Shown piece by piece: positions 14,301-26,300 of a DNA stretch of 64,000 nucleotides. Positions within the stretch are counted from its first letter, which is position 1; each line of letters begins with the position of its first letter. The stretch comes from Leptasterias polaris (taxonomy: Eukaryota > Echinodermata > Asteroidea > Forcipulatida > Asteriidae): assembly GCA_037783415.1 (NCBI GenBank), contig JAZGTN010000022.1, positions 5,363,501 through 5,427,500 on the forward strand. The letters run 5' to 3'. The notes under the pieces are model-generated. The model was not told the DNA's origin. It worked only from the letters and a program-made list of their open reading frames with translations, and searched no databases. Position numbers and translations under genes: made by a program.

Positions 14301-17300
14301 AAGTTCAAAGCTGATTTCCCAAACTGTATTTTGGTAACAACTTGAACATTCACAAATGTGAGTTTTTGGTCATGTGGTGTGTTTTAACCAATACAAATGC
14401 AATATGAACAGGGCCGATTTAATTGGACCAGGACACTGCTAGGGTTAAACAAGTTTTGCGAACTTGCATGTACTTGGAAATGAACAGCTTTATCAAATTA
14501 TTTTCTTCTTTCTTTGTTGACAGCACTAAGGAGGTCAGTCAGAAAGAAATCAAGGCAACTCGTAAGATTAAGAAAATCACGAAACAGATTTCTCTGATTA
14601 AGCCATCTACCACTCCCAAAAGCCAACCAACCAATACAGCAAGTGCAATAAGCTGGAATAATGGTACCAAAGCACCAGCTAGTAGGGTAGCAAATGTTCC
14701 ATCCAAAGGGGCTCTGACAAACAAACCAGCTGTACCAAATAGATCGTATAGGTAAGTTTATTTGACGAGACATTGTTTATTTTGTAACTGTTTTGGACCA
14801 TTGCGCACAGTATACATAACCTGACTGAGTGATATTAATATTGATTTTACTTTACATTTATACCGTGCTTAGTATTCCATTTCTAAGCAAAACAGTATTT
14901 ATCCTGCAAGGTATGTGGAGCTACGTTTTGAAGTATGAGACCTATTCTGTTACATAGCACCATGTAATGGTTTACAAGGTGCTGTGGCGAAATATGCAGC
15001 CAAACAGGCTGGGAACACCGTGGCGAACCCCTTTTCTTTACGATAAGTGCACTGGGTTCTTTTACGTGCATTACACAACGCACATGACCTACGGCTTTAT
15101 GTCCCATCCGAAGGACGAAACAATAATGGTTAAGTGTCTTGCTTGAGGACACAAGTGTCACGACCGGGACTCGAACCCACACTCTGCTGATTAGAAACAC
15201 CAAAACTTGAGTTCGTTCGTTCTTATCCGCTCGGCCAGGATATAGTTAGAAAGTAAAATAATTACTGGGTATGCAATTTTTCAGCTGATTTTCTTGTTTT
15301 TTGGTTTCTCAGCTGTGCCATTGAAAATTGGAAAACACCAAACAAAGTCTTGCAATGCTTGGAACATTACTCTTTTTGACAAACTGCAGTTGCTTTCCAC
15401 TATTTCTGTCAACTTGTTTAGTTGACTGTAGGTGATCTTCATAGTATGTACATCTTTGAGAAAGCAGGAAGATGTTTAGATGTTTTTATCATCTTGTAAA
15501 AAATGAAAAGTCCAAAAAATTGTGAGTTTTCGGGTTACTGGACACTCATTAAAGATTTGCCTTTTAGCACCTCTAGTGAGAATAGAACCCTCAATTAAAC
15601 ACATTAGAGATGGTTCATTTCTGTATAATAACAGGCCTATATCAGGGTTCTGCCCAGGATTTGTTTAGTGTCAGAATTTTTTTTTTCCTAGTACAGTCAA
15701 GTCAATTTCCTTTCGATCGTGCACGGAGTGGTTACACACGTGCGCCCTGCAGCTGTGCCTTGAATGTAGGCCCTCAGTGCGCGCACGCCTTTACCGCCAT
15801 GGGAAAACAATTTACAGCATCTATAGCATGGTGCTTACTCTGCAGTTCATTTCCGTTGTATTAAACGCTGAGAATAGGGTTCGCAACATGATGAAACTGG
15901 TATCATGTTATTCCAAGCGTAAAGCTATAATCAGCGTGACTGGAAACCATTGCAAAATCAATGCGGGTTTCGTGCGTTGGATATATTGTACATCGTACAG
16001 GCGGGAGGAATGCTCGATCCTGGATCATTAAAATAGACTCAAACCAAAGAAGTAGGCTACTCGAAACTTTGGATAAAACTGTTTACTGGTAAATAATTTG
16101 TTTTACACGTTGTTCAAAATATTTTGAAGGAAATGGGCCAAAAAAAGGGAAAGTGTGTGGTGGTCGGAAAAAGAAAAAATTCTGCGAGTGCCGGTCGGGG
16201 AATCATGAGTGCCGGTCGGGTTTTCCGGCACTGACCACCGTGGGCAGAACCCTGCTATATACATGGCTAGTCTTGTTGATTTTGTGCACAGTTATTTCCA
16301 GAAATACATGGTTTTGTTTTAAGAATTTTACATTTTATGCTAACATATGAAACATTAGAAAATGTGAATTGGGTCCGACGCGTTTTCTTTGACCCTTTTG
16401 TTTGAGCTGAAGTAGGTCAATTCTTGCAGCTTTGTGGCCGCTACGGGCATTTGGGTACAAGCCGATTGGGCCGCTATTGGGATTTAGGTACAAGCCGATT
16501 GGGCCGCTATTGGGATTTAGGTACAAGCCGCTTGTGGGTGCTATGGGCATTTGGGTACAAGCCGCTTGTGGCCGCTATCGGGATTTAGGTACAAGCCGCT
16601 TGTGGGTGCTATGGGCATTTGGGTACAAGCCGATTGGGCCGCTATTGGGATTTGGGTACAAGCCGCTTGTGGGTGCTATGGGCATTTGGGTACAAGCCGC
16701 TTGTGGCCGCTATTGGGATTTAGGTACAAGCCGCTTGTTTGGTGCTATGGGCATTTGGGTACAAGCCACTTGTGGCCGCTACGGGCATTTGGGTACAAGC
16801 CACTTGTGGCCGCTACGGGCATTTGGGTACAAGCCGTTTGGGGCCACTCTAGGCAGTTTGGTACAGGCCTCTTGTGGCCGCTGGGGGCTTTTGGGTACAA
16901 GCCGCTTGTGGCCTCTGATGGGTTAATGACATGTGCACTGAGCTGGATTAGTGATGAGAGGTCATTCTTGTTTTCTCTCTGGAGAGAATTCAGGGACTGG
17001 TTTGCTTTGCCTAGTTACATATCTCCTTATGTGAAAAGAACTATTTGTTTTGTCTAGATATTAATGAAATTACAACTCAAGCAATGTATAAACCATTTTG
17101 TATCTGCAGAGACCGTGTTATTCATCTGTTGGCGTTGAGACCTTACAAGAAACCTGAACTCATTCTAAGACTTCAGAGAGATGGCATTGTTATGAAGGAC
17201 AAGAACCAACTCAGTAGCATCTTATCACAGGTATGGGCAAATCAATGTAGTCACCAAATTGAGGCTGTAGGGGAAAAGTGCTCTGACATCCTTTTTTTGT

Positions 17301-20300
17301 ATTTTTTTAAGTTTCTTTTTAATAAAATTTAAAAACATATTTGTTTTTAGTTAAAATTTTTACATTTCAGCAGCAACTTTGTTATGGTTACCTTTTTTTA
17401 CCAACAATAGTCCGAGCCCCTTTTTATATAATCAGATTAGACTGTTTGGCCATTTTTCATTACATTTATTGGCTTCCAATTGTCGTTTGAGGTCATGTTG
17501 TTAACAGGTTTACAACATGTATACATTTGGGACGTGATAGTTGTTTGTAACAGTGACCATAATACTTGCTCCTCGTTTAAATTTTTTTATTCTTAACTTT
17601 TTTTTTCAATTTGCTGTGTATTGCTACAGCCACTCAACCCTTGTGTTTTGTTGTATTTTGTAATTCTAACTATTTAAATATTCGAATGCAACAAATAATA
17701 CTAAAAAGTTGTTTTTTCTGTGTTTTGTCTCATTTTTCCAGGTTGCGACATTATCAAAAGAGAACGCCTACACACTGAATAAGCATTTATACAATGAGGT
17801 ACAGGAGGATTGGCCGTTGTACAGTGATGCTGATAGGTTACTAGTGACAAAGTAAGTCTAACAACGTTGTGTCACTGCATCAAGGTCATAACTCGATTCA
17901 CAAACAAAGTCGTATCTTGCACAAAAACACTCCATGCAACAACGTTGTATCTCAGCAGCCATTGACTTTGTGTGTACATCCGGGTTTTCATAAAAGAGAA
18001 AATAGAATTAGCTGTTGCAAACTGCTTACCAACCAAAAGGACCTGTGGTATAAATGCAAAAAATAAGTTAGTGGCCTGATGTTTCGACCCAAGCAGAGTC
18101 TTTCTCGAAGGCTAAATGACAACACACAACACACAACACACAACACACATACAAGCAGACAAGAGTTGCAAGAGTAGTCAAGTGGAAATACATGAATAGA
18201 GAGAGTGGAGGGAGAAAAGCAGAAAGCATTCAGAGAAGGCTGGGGTAAGCAGGGATTATGAAGACAAAGGGGGGCATTATGAAGGGAAGGGGATAGCTTG
18301 ACCACAAGAAGTTGGGAACACAAAGGACAAAATGGAAGGTTAGAAGAGAGGTAAATAATTAGTTAATACAATGAAGGGCAGACTAATAAAGTGGATAACT
18401 GTGTGGGAAAAGGAGAAGGCAAAAATAACCAGTTCCAACCATCATATTCTTCACACATCAGATCGGCTTCAACGTGCTGTACAGGAAGAACCCATAGTTG
18501 CCTACCGACGCCCACCCAGTCTCAGGGATCTCATCGTCCGGGCAGAAGTTCCCCCCATTAATGATGATGTTAATCCCCCTTTGCCACAGGGTACTTTTAA
18601 GTGCTCCAACACATCCAAATGCATTGTTTGTAGACAACACATCAGGGAATCAGACTCCTTTACCAGCCATACTGGTGGTACCACCCACAAGACAAGGGGT
18701 CATGTCACCTGCACCACCACTAATCTAATCTATCTAATATCTTGCAGAGTCTGTGGTGTTCAATATATAGGTGAAACAAGAACTACACTCAAGAGTTGTT
18801 TCTATGGCCACAGATCCACAGTCAACACCCAAAAGCTGGATACACCTGTAGGACACCACTTCAACCTTCCTAACCACTCCATTTCTGACATGAATTTACA
18901 GGGCATTGAGGCACTAGGTAACTGCAGAGAGACTGTCTGTCTGAGTAGGGAAAAACTTTGGATAAGGCGCATAAAGACCACTCAGCCCCATGGTTTGAAT
19001 ATCCAAGAAGGAAATGACTAATAACCTTTTGTTTTTGCCTTCTCCTTTTCCCACACAGTTATCCACTTTATTAGTCTGCCCTTCATTGTATTAACTAATT
19101 ATTTACCTCTCTTCTAACCTTCCATTTTGTCCTTTGTGTTCCCAACTTCTTGTGGTCAAGCTATCCCCTTCCCTTCATAACCCCCCCCCCCTTTGTCTTC
19201 ATAATCCCTGCTTACCCCCTGCCTTCTCTGAATGCTTTCTGCTTTTCTCCCTCCACTCTCTCTATTCATGTATTTCCACTTGACTACTCTTGCAACTCCT
19301 GTCTGCTTGTATGTGTGTTGTCATTTAGCCTTCAAGAAAGACTCTGCTAGGGTCGAAACATCAGGCCACTAACTTATTTTTTTCATAAAAGAGATACAAC
19401 CTTTTGACATTCTAAAATTCACTTTTCATGTATAACACTAGTTTAGGAGATTTGACCTTGTTGCATAGACGTAGCGAACAATGTTTTCAGGGGAAAAAAA
19501 CTGTAAAGTAGAGAAGAGAAAGTTCTATAAGTGAGTGACATCCTTCAGCAAAATTATTTCCTAAAAGTTGAGATGACAACAAATTTGTCTTGAACAATTA
19601 CTTACACAATTACTTACAAGCGAAATTTAGATAGTCACTAGGCGTCCCAAGTCCTGCCGAAAACAATTCACAGTCATTTCCAGTGGAATTTCAAACCAGT
19701 GTCCCAACAGAGCTGGTGTTTCCACTTCTAGACCATAGAGCTCGCCCAGTCACGAGAGATCAGATCAAATTGTATTATCCAAAAGGTTTGTTTCTCAATC
19801 TGAAATGGATTGTTACATTGTTCGGTTCATTTTTCTCAAATATTTTGCAGTTTTTTAAGTGATACCTGTATCTGCAGCAGGGTACTTAATTGTTTGTGTA
19901 TTAAGATTTCTGCTTAGTTTATACTTCGGTTTATGGGTAAAACACAAATAATACACAAATATCGAATGCATGTGAGTGCATTGTCGTAGAATCTAATCAC
20001 GAAGTGGAAAGATCAAACCGAGTGATGATATTCTGCGACAATGCACGAATAAAATGCATTCAATATTTGTTTTATGTAAATCACACATAGAACCATGTCA
20101 TTTTTAATTAATAGACTTTGAAACTTTTCCAACCCACCCTTTGAAAATTCTAAACAATGTGGATGACTCCATGTAGACACCAACCTTGTCCGGCGTGCCG
20201 TGACACAACCTTGTTTTGCTGCAAAGCTTTGCTGTAAAGTGCCCCAAGTGTCCTATATTTATCAATATAGGACTCGTGTATTAAATTTTGGAGCGTCACA

Positions 20301-23300
20301 TGTTGCGGCAGTAAATACATGGCAAAAAAAAATATGCGTGTTCCACCAGTCAAATGGCAAGGATCTATGTTTACGGTATAGACGATGTGACCTGTGTTTA
20401 CAATCAAACCGCCCTCTGTTGACAAGTCTGTTGTTCAAGTCATGTTCCGCCGGGCAAAAAGACGCGTAGTCATGGTAATATTGCGTGTACTTTCTAGCTG
20501 GCTGTCAAGTACACAAAGGTTTTGCCCGGCGACATGCGCGCGCATCATGTTATGATTTTCAAATGACGTCAGAGGTCACATCGTCTATACACCATTCTTT
20601 ATCCCCGATGCAAATTTAACAACTATTAAAATAATGTTAATTGTGTTTCATTTCAGGAATCTAAGACATTTAAATCCTAAAGAACATTCCTCGTCAGTCA
20701 ACGCCATGTCTGTCTCCTTATCATCGTCGTCGTCTTCAACATCGTCTTCAAAGTCGTCATCGTCGTCAAAACCGCCATCGTCAAAACCGCCATCGTCAAA
20801 ACCGCCATCGTCGAAACCGCCATCGTCGAAACCGCCATCGTCGAAACCGCCATCGTCGAAACCCCCATCGTCGAAACCCCCATCGTCGAAACCCCCATCG
20901 TCAAAACCGCCACTCTCAAGAACACCCTCCAAAGACTTCCCTAAGCCAAACCCTGCTCCAAAGGTGAACGCCATGAGGACTGTGCAAAATGCCGTTCAGA
21001 AATTAAAAGCCAAAACTGCGGTAAGAACTAATTTCCTGTTATACTTTGCTGGACCATAATAACAGAGTACCCACTTGCATATCAGTAAACCTTTTAACAT
21101 GTCCTGGGGTCGATTTCACAAAGCTTTGAGATGAGTTGTCAGTATCACCATGGTGATTTGTATTGTGACATCACACTTTGCTTAGCAATTAGGATTGATT
21201 CGCAGTTAAGATCAATCTTGGCTCTTTGTGAAATCGAGCCCTGGTAACTGGACAAAATGTTTATTAGTACCCACAATCTTCTGTCAGATGTCTTGATAGT
21301 TAGGCCGATTTGATGGTTTTAGCAGTGGCTGTGGTGGCCGGAACACCAAGTAGTCTTATTCTGCAACATTGATGTTGCAGCCAGTGGCAAGCAGCACTAG
21401 AGGTATCCAAAGTCACTTGATTTGCACACCTCAATACTTTCATCCAGTGACATAAGAAGCAATGGCCAAGTTCGCGCAAGGACTATCGTTGACCATAGTT
21501 CGACTAAGTTAGCCCGAACTCTGTCTAGTTGACACTAGTTGGACTACGCTAGTCGACTATTTGGAACCAGCCTTCAGGGCATGGTCTCATCGCTGGTTAT
21601 CAATAATCATTTTCATAGCAAAGTGCAGAGTGGACCAGTTGCGGTCGCGTTGACATGACATGACTAGAGTCGTTCGCACTACAACTTCTGTGCGCATGCT
21701 CTACGTACGTCACTAAAAAAACCACTAGTTAACCATTGGTCCTTGCTCCACTGATGTTGCTACATGTAGCTTGCAAATCATCTTGGTACCATCTTGTTAT
21801 TTTGTTGAGTTACTTAAAGTGAAAGTTCTACTTGAGCAGTCAGGTTCTGATGAAGTAGTTAGTTCTAGTTAATTATTTTGATTTGTCTAGTTAAAACTTG
21901 CATCAAAATGAGATGTAGGTTGTAGTAGGATTTTGAAAGTCTTGCGTGTATTCAAACATTTTGGGGACCAACTTAGTCCCACGTACATTGCTTTAGCGCG
22001 TGATAAAAACAAACTTGCACATTTTAACAGGTCCCAATGTTCGAATATGCACGAGACATGTACAATCTGTTAGCATGGTTTATATATCCACACCAGTTAT
22101 CTAATTACATCAAGGTCAAAGTTGAAATGTCCTAACAGTGATTGAAAAGTTGCAGGGTTTGCTCTGAACCTTTTCAGTGACTAGCCAGTGGAACCAGTCA
22201 GCTTGTCTTTTAGCTAGTCCATCAGTTTTTCTCTGGTCCATATTTCATATGAAATGGGGACGCTTTTTTGTATTTGGACAATAAATAAAGACTAATAAAG
22301 AATAACACTGAGCTAGCCAGCCAGACCACTTGGAGAGAACTAGCATTTGACCAGCGGACCACTGTTAAAGAAGATTTATTGTATAAGGAGCCTTCAAACA
22401 TTGTTCCAAGATTCCTGGTTTAAGAATCACATTTTCACCTTACCTTGGGGAAATGTTTGTTCAACTTCCACCGAAGTAGTTTTATCGTTCATCCAGTTGC
22501 CAATCCAGGTACAATAATTTCTATGGATGTTATTGCTTTTGTAGCACAAGAGACCCCTCTTGCCAGATGTTGTTGACTTTAAGGCCCCAAAGAAGACTCG
22601 GATCGCCCACAATGCCAAAAAACAGAGCCCTACTGCCGATGGGTCCTCCGCATCTTGTTCACCACCTTCAAAGTATGATGTCAGCAGTACGACCAAGCAA
22701 TCTCCCGACCATCTTGTCTCCAGTCCTCCCAGTAAACCAGTTGAGAAGGAGACGAAGAAGTGTCCAGAACCTGAAACAAGGTTAAAGGTCATAGAGTCTG
22801 TTGGAAAACTGTCACCTCCGAGCGATGTATCATCGACGTCCAGTGGACCAGATTATCTAAAGTGAGTTTGAGAATTGTAATCTTTTTCCATTAATATTGA
22901 ACAAATGTTAATGTTGCATGGCTCGATTTTTGCTGAAATAACGAACCAATGAATTTTGACGGATGATGCTGTTTCAAAATGAAAAACACACAAAAATTCT
23001 TACATACGCCATGGACAGTTCACACAACACATGTAACCTAGCAAATTGTTTGTACATGGCTGATGTACAAATATTGAGTCTTGTTATAATTCCTTAAATT
23101 GCATTCCCACAAGGTGATCACGATCCCTTTGCTGTCGATTCCCAGGTTGTATCAAAAGTTTGGGTGTGATCCCTGTCTATAGAACTTTCTTTTGCAACAT
23201 CACAGCCCGAGTTTTTGACAACCCAGGTTGGAAAAGTATGGAAAGCCATAACTACAAATCAAAAACAGATTGCCACAGTTTGTAGCAGTGTTACACAAAT

Positions 23301-26300
23301 ATTCAAAAATAGTGTTGAATTTGTTTGAAACAAATCAACCAATCATGGAAGGTATTTCCGTTCATGAATCCTTACAGAAAATGTTGAATTTGGTCACAAC
23401 ATTTTTTAACACGATTGAATGTTTTGCTAACATTCGGCCGTCCATGCCAACCGGCGCACTTTGTTTATCAACAAAAGAAAGGTCTATACAGCAGTTACAG
23501 GTTGAATGGCTTCTGACTGGCACCCCGAACAAAGATATTGACAAAATACATGAAATAAGGATAGCGCCAACAAAGAAGCTAAATAGCTCTGTTGGTAGAG
23601 CGCCGAAACATTTATCTGGAGGTTGTATGTTCAAGTCCCGCTCTAGTCAATTTTTCTTCTTCAACCCCAAATTATTCAAAATTTAGTCCGTTTCCCTTAA
23701 TATTTGAAATAAAAAGTTGCAGCCCCATAAGTGATCAATCTGCTGCCACTTCCCATGTTATATCATAAGCTTGGGTGTGATTGCTGCCTACACTGGAGTT
23801 ACAAGTTATATGGCTTCTGACTGGCACCCTCGAACAAAGATCTTGACAAAAGAGGGAGACTGCCAACATTATGGCTAGATAGCTCAGTTTGTGGTGTGCC
23901 GGCACTTTAATCCGGAGGTCACAGGTTCAACCCAAAATAAAATAAATACACCTGGAAATGGAACCTGAATGAGCGTGATGTCATGTCGAGATCCCGACAA
24001 AAGTTCTTTTTTAGTTTGTAATTAACTACCACTTACGTTGAAGGACTTTTTCCTGCAATACCTTAAAAGAAAGCTTTCTTGAAAATAGCTATTCCCAATT
24101 TGAATCTAAATTTTGGGTCAAACCTACCCCAAAATACGGACCTATCATCTTTGAAGGATTTAAAACTAGTCTTTGGTGTTATCAAAGTGAATGCAAATTA
24201 GAAATTGCATCCCAGTAACGTTTTTCCCAGAGTCTGGTCCTGTGGTGAAAACAGAGCTAACTGAATGAATCACTAAAAAGACGGTTTTCTTTCTTTCTTG
24301 CTCACTCTCAGCAAATTTACCACAATCACCTCCCACGAGCAGAAACAACGCTACAAAGATGTGTTCAACAGAGACTACCCCGAGTATAAAAAGATGCATT
24401 CCTACGTGGAGGGAGTCACGCTCAAGTTCACCAAGCTGAAAGAACAACTCCATAACGCATCAGAGGACAGCGAAGAATATCAGCAGATTAAGCTCAATGT
24501 TCTTGAGGAATACACCAAGATTCAGGCGGTAGGTTTTCTCTGGACATGTTGTAATGTCCTATTGTGAGGTGTTATTTTGATGATTGACTATTGAAAGTAC
24601 GCATTACAAGTAAAATTATTATTATTTTATTATTATCATTATTATAATTTTTTTATGAGAGATCGCCTAACATCACATAGCCATGGAGGGCCACTTCAAG
24701 GTGAAGGCGACACTTAAATGATTTGGGCTATCGACCCAAATCATGTGCCACCAGGGGCACATTGTTACCTACTTCTGGGGCTGAAACAGGGTTACCCCCT
24801 TCACAGTTCGTAAGGATGTACGCATGGGTATCATCCACTAGGAGCCCGGCTGGTTGAGCAGAATGCACTACCTTCCCAATTTTTTACGAAGCATTAATGG
24901 TTAACTGCCTTGCTCAAGGGCACAAGTGTCATAGTCGGGATTCAAACCCACACTCTGCTGCTGATGATAACAACAGAACTTTGGTCTGGTGAACTAGACT
25001 GCTCAGCCACGGCATGTGATAGTGAACAAATTCCCTGGTATAGCATAGCAAAATGCTACTCAGAATGTGTCAATTGTACTCAAAAAATCATTTGCTACTC
25101 AATATTAGCATTCAATGAGCACAAAAACACTCTCAGTTTAAATGTTTTAGCTTGTGAAAATAAATGGAATCATTCCACGTGTGACCTACAATTAACTCCA
25201 CGAACTTAGTCCATAGATTCACAGCTGTACAGTATTGTTTGGAGTCTTGAGGTCTGAAGAATTCACTAATAAATTGCAATAGTTCATACACAACCAATGA
25301 ACTTCAACTCAAATATGTATACTTTCCGTACAGTACAATAAACTCAATTGGGTCCAATTTCATGGCTCTGCTTACCCGGGTATTCTGCGCTTAGGACCCA
25401 AAGAACTATGTGCTTTACAGGGTGCCGTTAGCGACGAGATTTGCAGTAAGCAGAGCGATTAAATTGGATCCTGTTGGCTTTAACTTTCAGTGACTCATTC
25501 TTGACCATGCATCTTTGGCTTTCTCATCATGTAGTGACACTTCATTCCAGAATGTTTTTGTTGATTCCTCACCTCAAATTCCTTCATCACTTGATCTGAC
25601 CAAAGACCTGGCAGGGCTCGATTTTTACACAGGACCGCATGCCCGAGGCCAGTAATTTTAGTGTTGGGCCAGTAAACTTATGACCTAACAAGTCCGATGG
25701 TCTTGTGTTTTTCAATTGAATAACAGAAACAAATTATGTTCAAGTATTGACTTTGGGTCTGATAAATTATCTTTCTATTTTATTGGTAATCAAGGATACT
25801 CTTCTCTTGTCTCAGTTCGGGTTTATATAAAAGCAGTCAAATGCATGTTAATATGTGTCAGCAATGTTTTATTTTCACATTTTAAATCTGGTCTTGTAAA
25901 GAAATGCCTGGTCCAGTAAAGATTTTGAGCTACAAGCCGAGTAGTCTTGTGGATTTTCTCCCAAAATTCAAGCCCTGCCTGGGCCCAATTCTTTGGCTCT
26001 GCTTACCGCCGAATTCTGCGCTTGTGATAACATTCTCTGATTACCAAGCAAGCGCCGAATTTCTGCGCTTGCTGTGTAAGCGTAGAATGCCTACTTACGT
26101 GGACTAAGCAACGCCGATTCTTTGCTTACGGTAAGCAGAGCCATGAAATTGGGCCCTGATTTTAAACTCTTGTAACTTACCAAAGAACTCTTTATCTGGG
26201 ATCCTCTTGAGCTTCGTTAAGTCTTGACTAACAATAGTAACTTCTCCCTCCCCCTTGTGTAGGACAAAGAATATCTCAAGAAGGAGTCAAGATTGGGTGA

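Larger units (their letters stand above)
13304..14523. other. ell intron 4
   Basis: 1.2 kb. It contains the 53-bp minisatellite, MITE family B copy 2, and about 570 bp of unique-looking AT-rich DNA before exon 5. Confidence 0.85.
14752..17109. other. ell intron 5
   Basis: 2.36 kb. It holds a minus-strand SINE, a 612-bp DNA element, a 33-34-bp minisatellite, and about 390 bp of AT-rich DNA (15245-15640) without features. Confidence 0.85.
18000..19379 (+). mobile_element. Penelope-like retroelement, truncated, with inverted terminal repeats
   Basis: A central GIY-YIG-type coding segment is bounded by inverted repeats of about 350 bp at 18058-18430 and 19027-19383. The outer ends read AAATAAGTTAGTGGCCTGAT and its complement. 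A direct repeat TTTTCATAAAAGAGA at 17985-17999 and 19380-19394 looks like a 15-bp target duplication. About 58 bp of unpaired tail lies between the left copy and the left arm. Terminal repeats in inverted orientation, a tail on one side and a C-terminal GIY-YIG domain are typical of Penelope-like elements. The reverse transcriptase part is absent, so the copy cannot be autonomous. Confidence 0.85.
17852..20656. other. ell intron 7
   Basis: 2.8 kb. It contains the Penelope-like element (18000-19379), a SINE head and two MITEs. The remainder is unremarkable. Confidence 0.85.
22862..24311. other. ell intron 9
   Basis: 1.45 kb, largely made of a duplicated SINE-like unit (23100-23930). 23935-24311 shows nothing recognised. 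Confidence 0.8.
24529..26262. other. ell intron 10
   Basis: 1.73 kb, containing a full SINE, two family B MITEs and a CAGGG-ended element. The pieces between them (25020-25349, 25472-25606) show nothing recognisable. Confidence 0.85.

Noticed and set aside
14883..15203. 106-codon minus-strand frame
   Set aside because: It coincides with the family E SINE in ell intron 5 and shows no conserved protein motif.
16335..17057. Overlapping frames with YKPIGPLLGF or GTSRLWPL repeats
   Set aside because: They are translations of the 33-34-bp intronic minisatellite and lie inside ell intron 5.
18371..18424. ATG at 18371 as start of the Penelope-like protein
   Set aside because: It lies inside the inverted terminal repeat, so the in-frame extension is a product of truncation.
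20648..20974. Minus-strand frame with repeated GGFDD
   Set aside because: It is the antisense shadow of the PPSSK repeat in ell exon 8, whose sense frame is fixed by splice phase and homology.
23270..23686. 138-codon plus-strand frame
   Set aside because: It runs through a SINE, including the tRNA-like head, and ends in its T-rich body.
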